64,000 nt of DNA from Phyllobacterium chamaecytisi (GTDB lineage: Bacteria > Pseudomonadota > Alphaproteobacteria > Rhizobiales > Rhizobiaceae): assembly GCF_020164455.1 (NCBI RefSeq), contig NZ_JAIQWW010000020.1, positions 1-64,000 of the forward strand, read 5' to 3'. The translations under genes were made by a program, and so were the position numbers. Positions 36,328 through 46,297 of this stretch are shown one piece after another. Every line of letters begins with the position of its first letter. The first letter of the stretch is position 1. The notes beneath the pieces are model-generated. The model made no database searches and had not been told where the DNA came from. It worked only from the letters and a program-made list of their open reading frames with translations.

Positions 36328-38096
36328 TGTGCACCAACCAGATACTGTCCAACGCCCCGATCCTTGGAGATCAATGCCTCCAAGTAGCTTTGCCGATCCT
36401 CACGGCTCCACAAGTGCATTTGTTCGCTTCCCGCGTCGACGTAATACTTCAGAAAAACCTGCCTTGTGCAGATCGGTATGAACGCTCCTTTGCGGTCATG
36501 CTCGACAACTCTTAATCTTTTCACGGCGAATGCTTGGTTGCCAAGACTGCTGTTGATGGGTCTGGAAAGAAGAGCAAGGTTGGCGATCCCGTGAATCGAG
36601 TCGTCATCACTCTCCGAGCTGAGCAGAGCGGTCACCCTCCGCGAAAGCCTCGTGAATCTGCTTTCGGTCAGTTGAGTGGACAGAACTTTTTCCACTTCCA
36701 AGATTACGTCTTTTCTTTCCAAATCCAGGACCAGTTCATCCAGGCGCACCTTCTCCAACGCCGCCTTACCATCCACCAGCCAGTGCCGCCATTCTTCGGC
36801 GGTAGTCAGCAATTCGGCATTCTGAGCGTGAATGTGTTCCAGAGACCACTTCTCGCTTTTATGCGCGTGGAAAGGATATCGCTCCGTCGAATGCTTGAGC
36901 CGCCTTACGGTCTCCACGTTGAACAGGAGCAGCACATTCTCGCATTTCCGGGAACCAGTCTCATAGTTCAACTCCATGACGCCTGCCGGGGGCAGCCCGA
37001 TCGAACGGATTATCAACTGATCGACGGCGCGGCCGAAAGCCGACTTCGTCCTCTCCAGCTCCGAAAGATCCAGCAGCTCACGCAGGGAAATCCCAGTCGT
37101 TATCAGATAGCCCAGCTTGTGGTAGAGATCGCGGTCCTCGTACCATCCTCGAAGCACCTGATAACACTGGACGATCGCCGCCCATACGCTCGATGAGTTT
37201 GTCTTGACTCGTCCGTCCAATGCGTTCTTGAAATGCAGAAACGTAAAGAAGCGGTCTTTTTCATCGACGCGGCGCTTCGCCATGAGATCGAACAAGAGTT
37301 CAATACGAGTCGGATAATCCGCTCCATCATTATTGCTTAGAAAAGCCCAGAACTCCGGCTGCTGAAGGTCCTGCTCAACAGCGTCCCATTGCGACCCGAT
37401 TTCTACACGACGCTGAAAATTGTGGGCGTCGAGATCCTTCGAAAGCAGCAGCGCCTTAACCAGTTCGGCATTGGTAAGAGGAATACGTCCGACGTTCAGA
37501 CGAATGAAGAGAGTGGTCGCATCGATATTATCGGGTTCATACCAAATGACGTAAACCAGGTTTTCGAGATAATCCAGGACCTTGAACGCTATGAGTTTAG
37601 AAGGTGTCCCTAGGCGAGTCGCCGTCACCGCGAACCAGCTCCTGATGCACTCGTAGGCTTCATGCATATGGTAGAAATCAATGTTGTCGCTCATGCGCTC
37701 CGCATCTAGACACCGCAGATACGCCTGACTGGCTGGCCGCGTTTCGTACACGAGGGAAAACCGGTGACCGGATTCCATCCCCACTTCGGTGTTGAGATAA
37801 CGGTAGATCAGATAAAGCGTCGTGAGACGCTGCTGCCCGTCGATCAGCTCGTAGGCTTCCTTTCCGGCACGCCGTTTGACTACAATAGGCTGCAGGCAGT
37901 AGTTGTCGGTCGGGGCGCGGCTGCCGTCCGCGTAAATGTCGCTCAGCAGAGCTTCTACTTCGTGCTTCCCCCAGCGGTAACCTCGCTGATAGGCAGGAAC
38001 GAAAAATTCGCCCGCGATCCCGCCCTTTCCTCCCACCTTCTGAAGCCGCGGACTTTTTACGGTGACTTGAGTAACTTCGTATGAATCGGCTGGCAT
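36324..38096 (-). CDS. DUF262-DUF1524 (GmrSD-like) protein, 590 aa
   Basis: The DUF262 domain shows PAYQRGYRW (about 34-42), LIDGQQRLTTLYLIYRYL (84-101) and LFIRLNVGRIPLTNAELVKA (196-215). A C-terminal HNH/DUF1524 nuclease motif follows, SLEHIHAQN (418-426). This is the GmrSD layout: a DUF262 module joined to an HNH nuclease, which in characterised members cleaves DNA with modified bases. The ATG at 38096 is preceded by GAGG; a longer frame back to 38165 exists. The next gene starts inside its stop codon, so the two DUF262 proteins are coupled, which is a recurrent defence-island arrangement. Confidence 0.87.
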   Translation of the reverse strand: MPADSYEVTQVTVKSPRLQKVGGKGGIAGEFFVPAYQRGYRWGKHEVEALLSDIYADGSRAPTDNYCLQPIVVKRRAGKEAYELIDGQQRLTTLYLIYRYLNTEVGMESGHRFSLVYETRPASQAYLRCLDAERMSDNIDFYHMHEAYECIRSWFAVTATRLGTPSKLIAFKVLDYLENLVYVIWYEPDNIDATTLFIRLNVGRIPLTNAELVKALLLSKDLDAHNFQRRVEIGSQWDAVEQDLQQPEFWAFLSNNDGADYPTRIELLFDLMAKRRVDEKDRFFTFLHFKNALDGRVKTNSSSVWAAIVQCYQVLRGWYEDRDLYHKLGYLITTGISLRELLDLSELERTKSAFGRAVDQLIIRSIGLPPAGVMELNYETGSRKCENVLLLFNVETVRRLKHSTERYPFHAHKSEKWSLEHIHAQNAELLTTAEEWRHWLVDGKAALEKVRLDELVLDLERKDVILEVEKVLSTQLTESRFTRLSRRVTALLSSESDDDSIHGIANLALLSRPINSSLGNQAFAVKRLRVVEHDRKGAFIPICTRQVFLKYYVDAGSEQMHLWSREDRQSYLEALISKDRGVGQYLVGAQ

Positions 38097-38482
38097 TGAA
38101 AACCTCGGGGGGAACGCTCGAATCGAGCGACCGGGCAACCATACGAGTTCGAAACCTTTTTTCAATGTTAGGTTAAACGTTCACGTCCAAAAAGCATTGC
38201 GGATGCGCTCAATTGCAACTGCGGAACAGCGAAATCCAACCGCCTCAAGGCGACATAACGAAATCTCTCTGGTACACCTTCCAACCCAAGGACGAGATAC
38301 GGGTTTTTTTGCCCCCGGACCCAATTCCAGGATCGTGGTGGGATGGCGAATAGGAAATCCGCCATCCACGACGCAAGCAAGCTTGTCTTCCATGTGAGTT
38401 ACTTAGGTAGCCACAGAAACATGGATGAAGCTGCAGCGAGGTACCTCTTGGCAATGGTCTTGCAAAAGCTGCCCACTGGGGC
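38097..38482. other. Intergenic region between two minus-strand defence genes
   Basis: No gene can be supported in these 386 bases; the overlapping short frames on both strands (38168-38454) disagree and lack ribosome binding sites. The left part should carry the promoter of the DUF262 pair. The right part is downstream of the reverse-transcriptase gene. Confidence 0.45.
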
Positions 38483-40048
38483 TTAATTCTTCTGAATAAT
38501 TTCGGCGATGAGCTTATTCATAGCCGAGCCATTCTTAAAGTATTCAAGAAGATAATTTCGCGCTGACTTCTTCATACCTCGCGACCCCACCGCAGAAGCC
38601 CACGATAGCCAATCCGATCTACCTTCGCGCAAAAAGGCTTCACGCATTTCTGGGAGACCATAGCGCAAATCGGGAATTTCAAGAATCTTAGCTTTAGAAA
38701 TATCTGTGGCGTTATGATGCCTGTATAGGACATTTATCAAGTCGGGCGCTAGGCTCGTATCAATGAGATAATGCTCCAGCATGACACCAAACCAAAATAG
38801 TTGATATTCACCGACGTATTCACCACCGCTGGCAACGCCGAGCACTATCGTAGCAATGGCTTCCTTATCCTTGGCATCGCCGCAGAGGCCATAGAAATTT
38901 TTTGCAAGGTGCGGGAATCCGTGCGCAAAGAGTGCGAGATGCGGCTCAATGCGGTCTACATTATCGCGCATGACAATTAGAATCAGTTCCGCATCTTCCT
39001 CGCTAAGCTTTCCATCATTGAGGAGCGAGATCACATACTGTATTTCATCTTCTGATATTGCCTCATTGGCATTGCTTTTCCCCAATGTTTCCGGCTGATA
39101 ATCAAACTCATCGTCATAACGCGAGACTATTAGATGGCGCCGTCGCTTCAGCAGCCGCTTTTTAAGTTCGCTGATTTCGTCGTCGGCCTTGTCTGTAGCC
39201 GGTGTTCCACCGGACTGCGTCTTGGAGCCATTGATGGAAAGGCCTTTTAAACCAAGCAAGCGCTGAACCTCTGCGAAATCGGCGTGCAGCACACCTAAAT
39301 TGTCGTCAAATAGATAGATGTCATCCATGAACCGGACGACTTTTTTTGCGCGAATTGCCGAGGACTCCTCGACAAAACGCAAGAAGTCGTTTCCAATCAT
39401 TTTAGCCGGGTAAAGACCTTGCGGTAAACAATCAAGTGAACGTCCTGCATTGATCTCTCGCAGGAACTTACCAAATGCCTCCACGTCGGAACTCGAGGCA
39501 CCGATACGCCCAAACCAAGCATGCAAATCGTGGTGGTAGACACCGTTAAAGTAAGCGGCGATATCGCAGGCGATGAACTCCTCAGTTTCGAAAGTCCCAT
39601 TCCATACTTCGGTTTTGAATTCCGCGTAACTGCGTGAAGGAGGAATAGGATGCCCATTGTCGAAACGATAGCCAAAGTGCTGCCGGCGTGCGGTGTGTGG
39701 TTTCCTGAAGTGCGTGCGGTTTTCATAAATAAGGTTATAGAGAAAGAACTCTGCAACGGGATCAAGCTTGACGGTACGGCGCGAGTGCAAGGCGTCTTTG
39801 TTGGCAAAGACCCGGCGCTGGGGCAAAAAAGACCCATTTCCTGCTACGATCTCATTAGCGAAGGCCAGTAATTCCGCTGCCCCTTGCTCGACCAAGAATT
39901 TGTTCGTGTCGAGCGGAAAAAGCGTGCGGGGGAAATCTTCCAAGAAGAATTGTGTTGAAGTGTAAGGCGCCACAACAACTTTCGGTACTACCGCAGGATG
40001 ATTCTTTTTCGTCGGCCACGGTTTGCTAGGCTTTACAGTTTCGTTCAC
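38483..40048 (-). CDS. Defence-type reverse transcriptase (UG/Abi group), 521 aa
   Basis: RT motifs in order: motif A IACDIAAYFNGVYHHDL (Asp 162), LPQGLYPAKMIGNDFL (208-223), catalytic VRFMDDIYLFDDN (Asp 242-243) and LKGLSINGSKTQ. The fingers-like start contains VKLDPVAEFFLYNLIYENR. After about residue 295 the protein is a helical repeat region (EDAELILIVMRDNVDRIEPH). This layout, RT plus C-terminal helical repeats, fits the Abi/unknown-group antiviral RTs rather than group II introns or retrons (the NAxxH and VTG retron motifs are absent). Such RTs usually protect from phage by making DNA without template or with a small RNA. Divergent from the AddB-like gene. Exact group not assignable by eye. 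Confidence 0.85.
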   Translation of the reverse strand: MNETVKPSKPWPTKKNHPAVVPKVVVAPYTSTQFFLEDFPRTLFPLDTNKFLVEQGAAELLAFANEIVAGNGSFLPQRRVFANKDALHSRRTVKLDPVAEFFLYNLIYENRTHFRKPHTARRQHFGYRFDNGHPIPPSRSYAEFKTEVWNGTFETEEFIACDIAAYFNGVYHHDLHAWFGRIGASSSDVEAFGKFLREINAGRSLDCLPQGLYPAKMIGNDFLRFVEESSAIRAKKVVRFMDDIYLFDDNLGVLHADFAEVQRLLGLKGLSINGSKTQSGGTPATDKADDEISELKKRLLKRRRHLIVSRYDDEFDYQPETLGKSNANEAISEDEIQYVISLLNDGKLSEEDAELILIVMRDNVDRIEPHLALFAHGFPHLAKNFYGLCGDAKDKEAIATIVLGVASGGEYVGEYQLFWFGVMLEHYLIDTSLAPDLINVLYRHHNATDISKAKILEIPDLRYGLPEMREAFLREGRSDWLSWASAVGSRGMKKSARNYLLEYFKNGSAMNKLIAEIIQKN

Positions 40049-40358
40049 GACAGCGCCCAGTTACATTGTGTTATTAAATAATTTGGACAACTGCCCTTTA
40101 GCGTTAAAGAGATTTGCATTTGTCGTCGTTGACCATATTTGATTTTCCCGTCAATAACGACTGAAAACAGTTGGGTGCCCGCGCACAATCAATTTGTAAA
40201 ATATTGTGGTTTATGGTGGCTTATGGATCAGCTGCGATTATTCGGATGCCTCCGATCGCTGGGCTGTCACTGTCTCAAAATTTTGCTTAGAGCCTAGTTG
40301 AAGACGCTAGATTGAAATTGGAGGATCGAAATAGCGTGCAAAACTTGAATAACATTAC
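40049..40358. other. Divergent promoter region between RT and AddB-like gene
   Basis: 310 bases, AT-rich, with no open frame worth reporting. It should carry both divergent promoters; AATAATTTGGACAACTG and similar AT stretches are present. Some defence RTs use a small RNA encoded next to the RT, so this region and the one at 38097-38482 are the places to look; I could not recognise such an RNA. Confidence 0.45.
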
Positions 40359-43004
40359 ATGAAACGTGTGGCCGTCATTGTTGAAGGACCTCTTGCTGTT
40401 CGCACTCGTCGTCTTGCGACCGCAAGATCCGGCGATATCGGCTGCGACGTGCTAACTCTGTCTCAGCTGGCTGCACGGCTCGCGGGCGGATTTGTCCGCT
40501 CTGCTGGACCGGAACTTGTATACCCGGCAATTCGCGATGCGCTCGCCGAGGGCGGTTTCGCCGAACTCGAAACGGTTCGCGAACTCCCAGGAATGACCAG
40601 AGCGGTCGCCCATTCTCTTGCATCAGTTTGGCGAGCAGACCTTGCTCTGGAGGACTTGGCAACCGAGTCGTCCCGACTCGCCGACCTGCATCTCATCGAG
40701 TTGCGCATTCGCGCTGCGTTGCCACCTGGTGTCCTTATCCCGCGCGACTTGAGAGATGTGGCAATTGATCGACTCGCTTTCGCCCGGACTCTCTTTCCTT
40801 CGATAGTCTTGGAGGGTCTTATCGAGATTGATCCTATCTGGCGCCCGCTCGTTGTGGGCCTCGCAGGCGAGACGGATGTGACATGGACCTCCCCCATCGC
40901 CACCCCCAGCCCCTGGTTTCCCGGTAAGATTGCGGTTTTGCCTATGCAGCCCGCGGCCATGCGGTCGCAGGTATGCGCCGATCCACGATCCGAAGTGGTT
41001 GAGGCACTGCGATGGGCACGAGAACTTCTCAGCCAAGGCAATGTAGTTGCCTCCGGTATTGCCATTACGGCGCCCTCACCTTTCACATGGGACGACCATT
41101 TCCTTGCACTTTCGAAGGATGCAGGGTTGCCCCTACATTTTTCTCACGGGATCCCTGCCCTCGGGACTAGCGAAGGACAGGCTTGCGCCGCTTTGGCGGA
41201 TATTTTGTCAAAGGGGCTCAGCCAGCTGCGAGTAAGACGCCTGATCCGCAGGCTCCCGGTTTCCCACACAAGAAGCCTAATCCCTGCCGACTGGGCAGTA
41301 GCATTGCCAAGAGGTGCGGGGCTTTTCACTGTAGAACATTGGCGCGCAGCGCTTGCAGGCACGCGGATGAAGCGTGCAGGTGGAGAAGCCGCTGAAAATG
41401 TCCTGCTCCCCATACTTCAGGTTCTTGCGCGCGGCACAGCCGCGGCGGTTGAGGCCGGAGAGTTGTTGCTCACGGATGCCAGTCGACTCTTGTGGGACGA
41501 GGCACTTAGGATCGCTCCCCCCGACGCCATTACGCTATCTTTAAAAGACTTGCGAGTGCCAGACGGCCGGGATCCAGGAAACAGCATCGTCTGGTGCCCT
41601 GCCTCTCACTTGGCGGGTAGTCCAAGGCGGTCAGTGCGTCTATTAGGGATGACTAGCAAATCATGGCCCAGGGCAGAGCGTGATGATCCCCTCATTCCTA
41701 ATCATATTCTGCCTCGTCGCCTGCTTCAGCCGGTTTCACTACCTGATCGTGACCGCGAGAACTTCAACGTGATCGTAGGGCAGGCAAGTTGCGTAGTCAT
41801 CCTGTCCCGCAGCAGACGCAGTGGTCAGGGTGCTCTCCAATCGCCCAGTGCTCTTTGGAATGATACGAATGAAGAGTCCCTCGGCCGTTCACGTATCCCA
41901 GAGCACGCTTTCAGCGAATCTGACCGCTTGTTGGCCCGGCCAAAGGAGGCTGTCAAAACCGCACGCGTGAATGCTAGCCGCGAATGCTGGCAAGACTGGG
42001 GTCGTGAAATGCTCACCGCTCATGACGGTGCTGTACGGTCGCCACACCCTGTCATCGAACGCTCTTTGGATGGTGTCCAGTCCACAACATCAATCAGACG
42101 TTTACTACGTGATCCGCTGGGCTTTGTCTGGCGGTATGGGCTGGGATGGCAATCACCTGAATTTGAGCAACAGCCGCTCGCACTACCGCCACGCGCCTTT
42201 GGCGAACTTGTGCATGAACTCATTCGCCGGACAATCGAGACACTTGAGCCTGAACCAGGATTCGCAAGATCGAGCGAAGCCGACATCGAAAATGCGATGA
42301 ATAAGGCCGTAGCGGCAGTGGCGGAAGCGTGGCCCCTGGCGCGAGCCGTCCCACCCAATATCCTTTGGCGACACACCTTGAACGAGGCCGCACGCCTCAC
42401 CCGGCGCGGCCTCACTGTTGATGACCATATCCTGGGAGGTACTCGCAGTTGGGTTGAAGTTCCCTTCGGCGAAACAGAACCTTCGGCCAACGACGCCCTG
42501 CCGTGGGACCCGTGCCGAGAAGTGCGGATCGTCGGGACCAACGTTCGCTTTGGAGGCCGAATCGACCGGCTCGACCTACGCGAAACCGCAGATGCGGTCA
42601 GAATTTCTGACTACAAGAGCGGTGAGGCGCCGAAAAATGCAAAAAACATTATAATTGAGCATGGAAATGAGTTGCAGCGGGTTCTCTATGCGATGGCCAC
42701 ACGCCAGCTCCTCCCCGAAACCCGGACTATTGTCTCACGTTTGGTATATCTTAGCGGCAATACCGCTCCCTTCGCGCTGACCGGCAACGTACTAGATGAA
42801 GCTATTGAGGATGTGGCTGGTTTCATCGCGATTGCCTGCAATGCCCTGCGAAATAGGGGAGCAGTATCTGGTCCCGATGGCCTTGATAAATACAACGATC
42901 TGCGGTTAGCCCTTCCATCCGATCGCGAGGCTTATTTTCAGCGCAAACAAAGCGCGTTCAGTGACGTGAATAAGGACCTCTCGCGGTTATGGGATCGTCG
43001 ATGA
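40359..43004 (+). CDS. AddB-like PD-(D/E)XK nuclease subunit, 881 aa
   Basis: The protein matches the layout of AddB: an inactive helicase-like N-terminus without Walker A, VRLLGMTSKSWPRAERDDPLIPN (427-447) and VVILSRSRRSGQGALQSPS (479-497), which correspond to the AddB motifs around the pseudo-helicase core. The C-terminal nuclease has AFGELVHEL (His 619), GGRIDRLDL (Asp 736), ISDYKSG (Asp 751, Lys 753) and ELQRVLYA (Gln 773). The four-cysteine iron-sulfur cluster of Bacillus AddB is not seen. Chromosomal AddB is normally longer (about 1000-1100 aa), so this is a divergent paralogue in a defence setting. Overlaps the AddA-like start by ATGA. Confidence 0.8.
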   Translation: MKRVAVIVEGPLAVRTRRLATARSGDIGCDVLTLSQLAARLAGGFVRSAGPELVYPAIRDALAEGGFAELETVRELPGMTRAVAHSLASVWRADLALEDLATESSRLADLHLIELRIRAALPPGVLIPRDLRDVAIDRLAFARTLFPSIVLEGLIEIDPIWRPLVVGLAGETDVTWTSPIATPSPWFPGKIAVLPMQPAAMRSQVCADPRSEVVEALRWARELLSQGNVVASGIAITAPSPFTWDDHFLALSKDAGLPLHFSHGIPALGTSEGQACAALADILSKGLSQLRVRRLIRRLPVSHTRSLIPADWAVALPRGAGLFTVEHWRAALAGTRMKRAGGEAAENVLLPILQVLARGTAAAVEAGELLLTDASRLLWDEALRIAPPDAITLSLKDLRVPDGRDPGNSIVWCPASHLAGSPRRSVRLLGMTSKSWPRAERDDPLIPNHILPRRLLQPVSLPDRDRENFNVIVGQASCVVILSRSRRSGQGALQSPSALWNDTNEESLGRSRIPEHAFSESDRLLARPKEAVKTARVNASRECWQDWGREMLTAHDGAVRSPHPVIERSLDGVQSTTSIRRLLRDPLGFVWRYGLGWQSPEFEQQPLALPPRAFGELVHELIRRTIETLEPEPGFARSSEADIENAMNKAVAAVAEAWPLARAVPPNILWRHTLNEAARLTRRGLTVDDHILGGTRSWVEVPFGETEPSANDALPWDPCREVRIVGTNVRFGGRIDRLDLRETADAVRISDYKSGEAPKNAKNIIIEHGNELQRVLYAMATRQLLPETRTIVSRLVYLSGNTAPFALTGNVLDEAIEDVAGFIAIACNALRNRGAVSGPDGLDKYNDLRLALPSDREAYFQRKQSAFSDVNKDLSRLWDRR

Positions 43005-46000
43005 CGTTGGTCGATGAGGATCGGCGCCGCCGGATATTGACTGACCTCAATGCAACTTTGCTTGTTGAAGCGGCGGCCGGCACGGGGAAGACGTCCTTAA
43101 TGGCCGGCCGTGTGGCTATGTTGTTGGCCAGTGGACGAGAGCCCGGCCACATTGCAGCGATTACGTTCACAGAACTTGCGGCCAGTGAGCTCGCTCATCG
43201 AATTCGCTTAACCGTCGAGGAGCTACTTCGCGGTGATATTCCGAAAGTTCTCAGTTCTGCGTTGCCGAACGGACTAAATCAGCAGCAACGGCTGGCTCTT
43301 GTCGGCGCCGCCCATCGTCTCGATCAACTTACCACAGCGACCATCCATGGGTTTTGCCAAGCCATGATCGGCAGTTACGCGGTCGAGGCCAATCTTGACC
43401 CAGGCGCACGCATCATCGATGCGCCATCGGCCGATGCCATGTTCAATGAAGTTTTCTCCCAATGGCTAATCAATCGTCTGTCTGGGGAGGAGGAACCAGA
43501 TGACCCTGTGAATGTGCTATCCAAGGACGATCCGCTGAAAGTGGTTGCCTTGATCAAAGAACTTGCTGAACTCAGGCGAAAACATCCTACGGCGCGCGCA
43601 GTCCCGGTTAGGTTTGATGGGCGGCCCGACATTGACTTTGTACAAGCCGTCGACGAGTTGGCCCGCTGGTTCGCCTCGAGCCCCGGGGACGGCCGAACAG
43701 GCGAGTTGGTGGAGGACCTGCGGACACTTTCAGCATTCTATACCGGGGTGTTTAAAAGCCGCCCGAGTTTCGCAAACCTCTGGACGTTTGCGCACCCGCC
43801 CCGCGTGGCTGCTATGAAATGGCAAAGTAATGAACTTCAGCCCTATCATCGCAAAACCGCGTGGAAAAACGCCTTTGGTGCAGAAAGAGGCGAGCATCTC
43901 AACGCCGAGGCAGAAGCTCGTTTCGACCGGGTGGACCTGACGTATCGGAACTTGCTCGGATACATATCGCGCGCGCTCATTGCTTCGATGTCTGACACGC
44001 TTGACACGATCCTTGCGGAATATGGCGCTCGGAAACGCGCCGCGGCGGCACTGGATTTCGACGATCTGCTCCTGCTCGCACGCGATCTGGTGACCGGCCA
44101 CGAGGCTGTGCGTCAAGAGTTGGGTCAACATTACCAGTATATTTGCGTCGATGAATTTCAGGACACAGATCAAGTACAAGCAGAAATCCTTTTCTTCGTA
44201 GCGGCGGAGAAACGGCCCGAGCGGTGGCAAGAGGCGCGGCTCAAACCTAGCGCGCTGTTTCTTGTTGGTGACCCGAAACAGGCGATCTATCGCTTTCGCG
44301 GTGCGGACATCGAAGCTTATAACCAGGCTCGCGCGATTGTCGCCAACCAGGACCGGGGTGAAATTGTACAGGTGACGGCAAACTTCCGCTCCAAGCGAAA
44401 AATCGTCGATCATGTCAATGCCTGGTTCGAGCCAATATTCTCAAGAACGGACCAGCCAGAATATGTTGCCCTTTCTCATACGATAGAAAGTAGCGACCAA
44501 GATCTACCTTCAACGATGAAGTTAACAGTTGATGTTCCTCCTCGATCTTCATCAAATACGCAGCGCGATGCGGAGGCAAAGGCTGTAGCGCAGGTCTGTC
44601 GCCGATTGGTTGGAGCCGTGCAGGTTGTTCGTTCCCGCGGATCGGCGTCAGCACTTCGTCCTGGCGACATCGCTCTTCTCGCTCCAACCGGGACAGACCT
44701 TTGGCGCTACGAACGCGCACTTGAGGATGAGGGTCTATCGGTAGCGTCTCAAGCAGGCAAAGCACTCCTGCGACGCCAAGAGGCTCAGGATGTTCTCGCA
44801 TTGCTTAGGTTACTTGCTGATCCCTTTGATACGCTGGCTTTCGGTGCATTCATGCGGGGACCTTTGGTAGGACTGACCGATGACGAGTTGCTAGACATAA
44901 CAGAGGCTATTCCGGCAAGTGAGGGAGTTGACCGCCGGGCTTTTACCTCCCTGACTGACCCAAACCACGTCACGCACAGCATGGCCAGGACTGTGCTTGA
45001 AAACCTGCAATACCTCCGGCGGCGCGCAGCCGTGACAACCCCTACGCTGCTCCTTTCAGAGGCGGTCGAGCGGCTCCATATTCGCATGCTCCTCGCAGCG
45101 CGGTACACCAATCGAAATGCGCGAGCACTCACCAATGTTGACACTTTGATCGAGATGGCTCGTCCTTACGCAGTCGCGGGATTGCAAGCTTTCGTTTCGG
45201 ACCTTCAGCGGGACTGGGAAAAGCAGACTCCACTGACCGAAGGCAGATCCGATACTTCTGATGATGCGATCGAAATTATCACAGTGCACAGCTCCAAGGG
45301 TTTGGAATGGCCAGTCGTGATCCCCATTAACACGGCAACGTTATTTCGCTCACCACCCCAGTTCGTGCATCGGCGATCCGATGACACCCTCCACTGGATC
45401 CTAGCGGGAGTCCCGCCTCCCGACCTGGAGGCTGCTCGACTTGAAGAGAGTGTAAGTGAAGCCCGCGAGCGCGAGCGAATGTGGTACGTCGCATGTACGC
45501 GTGCTCGGGATATTCTGATCGTCCCGAACCTCCCTTCAGCGGAAAGCCGGTCATGGTCACGTATTCTAGGATCAGACCATAAGGATCTCCCAGAATTCGA
45601 TCTCGGGCTCCTTTCTTCGGTTGCCTCCGAACAGACAACTGCGACCATCAATCTGCAAACGGCGGAGCGCTTCGCAGACGAGCACGCCAATGTCCTTTTG
45701 TCTTCATCACCTATATTATGGCACAGACCTAGCGACCACGATCCAGACCGGGCAGCGACCCCAGCAGAAATTGCCATCGCAACTGATGACCCGGAGGAAC
45801 GGGTCGAGCCGGTAGGCGCTGGGCGCCTACGCGGCATTGTCCTGCATAAACTGATGGAAGAATTTCTCACGCGGGAACTCTCCGATGACATCTCCGCCGC
45901 GCAGGAACGAGCCAAACTCCTTCTCAATCAGCTCGTGGCTCTGGACACTAAATCCGAGAGTGATCTTCCTGATCCAACTGAGATGGCGTCCGCGGCCATT

Positions 46001-46297
46001 CGTACATTGAGGCATCCTGAGATTGCCGCGTTGCGGTCCCTTCTTGTACCTGAAGTTGCGGTCTGGTCAGCTGAAGGCGATACCTATCTCTCCGGACGCG
46101 CAGACGCGCTGGCCGTCGAAGACGGGCAGATTACAGTAGTACTCGATTGGAAATCCGATGTCAGTCCAACGCCCAGCGAGCACGCCGGCTATCTCGGCCA
46201 AATCGCAGAGTACGTTTCAGTCACCGGGGCCAGGCGCGGCGCCATCGTGTATATGACACAGGGCCAAGTTGTTTGGCTGAACAACGGCACAGAATAA
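43001..46297 (+). CDS. AddA-like UvrD-family helicase-nuclease, 1098 aa
   Basis: Superfamily 1 helicase motifs: Walker A EAAAGTGKTS (23-32), motif Ia AITFTELAASELAHRI, motif II ICVDEFQDTDQVQ, motif III VGDPKQAIYRFRGAD, motif V IITVHSSKGLEWPVV and motif VI WYVACTRARDIL. The C-terminal nuclease domain has RGIVLHKLMEEF, GRADALA, VVLDWKSD and GQIAEYV, the PD-(D/E)XK order H-D-D/K-Q. AddA unwinds and degrades DNA ends; here it pairs with the AddB-like protein. The start at 43001 gives a 4-base ATGA overlap; an in-frame ATG 12 bases earlier is possible. A catalytic role in defence against linear phage DNA, or as an accessory to a neighbouring RT, is inference. Confidence 0.85.
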   Translation: MTLVDEDRRRRILTDLNATLLVEAAAGTGKTSLMAGRVAMLLASGREPGHIAAITFTELAASELAHRIRLTVEELLRGDIPKVLSSALPNGLNQQQRLALVGAAHRLDQLTTATIHGFCQAMIGSYAVEANLDPGARIIDAPSADAMFNEVFSQWLINRLSGEEEPDDPVNVLSKDDPLKVVALIKELAELRRKHPTARAVPVRFDGRPDIDFVQAVDELARWFASSPGDGRTGELVEDLRTLSAFYTGVFKSRPSFANLWTFAHPPRVAAMKWQSNELQPYHRKTAWKNAFGAERGEHLNAEAEARFDRVDLTYRNLLGYISRALIASMSDTLDTILAEYGARKRAAAALDFDDLLLLARDLVTGHEAVRQELGQHYQYICVDEFQDTDQVQAEILFFVAAEKRPERWQEARLKPSALFLVGDPKQAIYRFRGADIEAYNQARAIVANQDRGEIVQVTANFRSKRKIVDHVNAWFEPIFSRTDQPEYVALSHTIESSDQDLPSTMKLTVDVPPRSSSNTQRDAEAKAVAQVCRRLVGAVQVVRSRGSASALRPGDIALLAPTGTDLWRYERALEDEGLSVASQAGKALLRRQEAQDVLALLRLLADPFDTLAFGAFMRGPLVGLTDDELLDITEAIPASEGVDRRAFTSLTDPNHVTHSMARTVLENLQYLRRRAAVTTPTLLLSEAVERLHIRMLLAARYTNRNARALTNVDTLIEMARPYAVAGLQAFVSDLQRDWEKQTPLTEGRSDTSDDAIEIITVHSSKGLEWPVVIPINTATLFRSPPQFVHRRSDDTLHWILAGVPPPDLEAARLEESVSEARERERMWYVACTRARDILIVPNLPSAESRSWSRILGSDHKDLPEFDLGLLSSVASEQTTATINLQTAERFADEHANVLLSSSPILWHRPSDHDPDRAATPAEIAIATDDPEERVEPVGAGRLRGIVLHKLMEEFLTRELSDDISAAQERAKLLLNQLVALDTKSESDLPDPTEMASAAIRTLRHPEIAALRSLLVPEVAVWSAEGDTYLSGRADALAVEDGQITVVLDWKSDVSPTPSEHAGYLGQIAEYVSVTGARRGAIVYMTQGQVVWLNNGTE

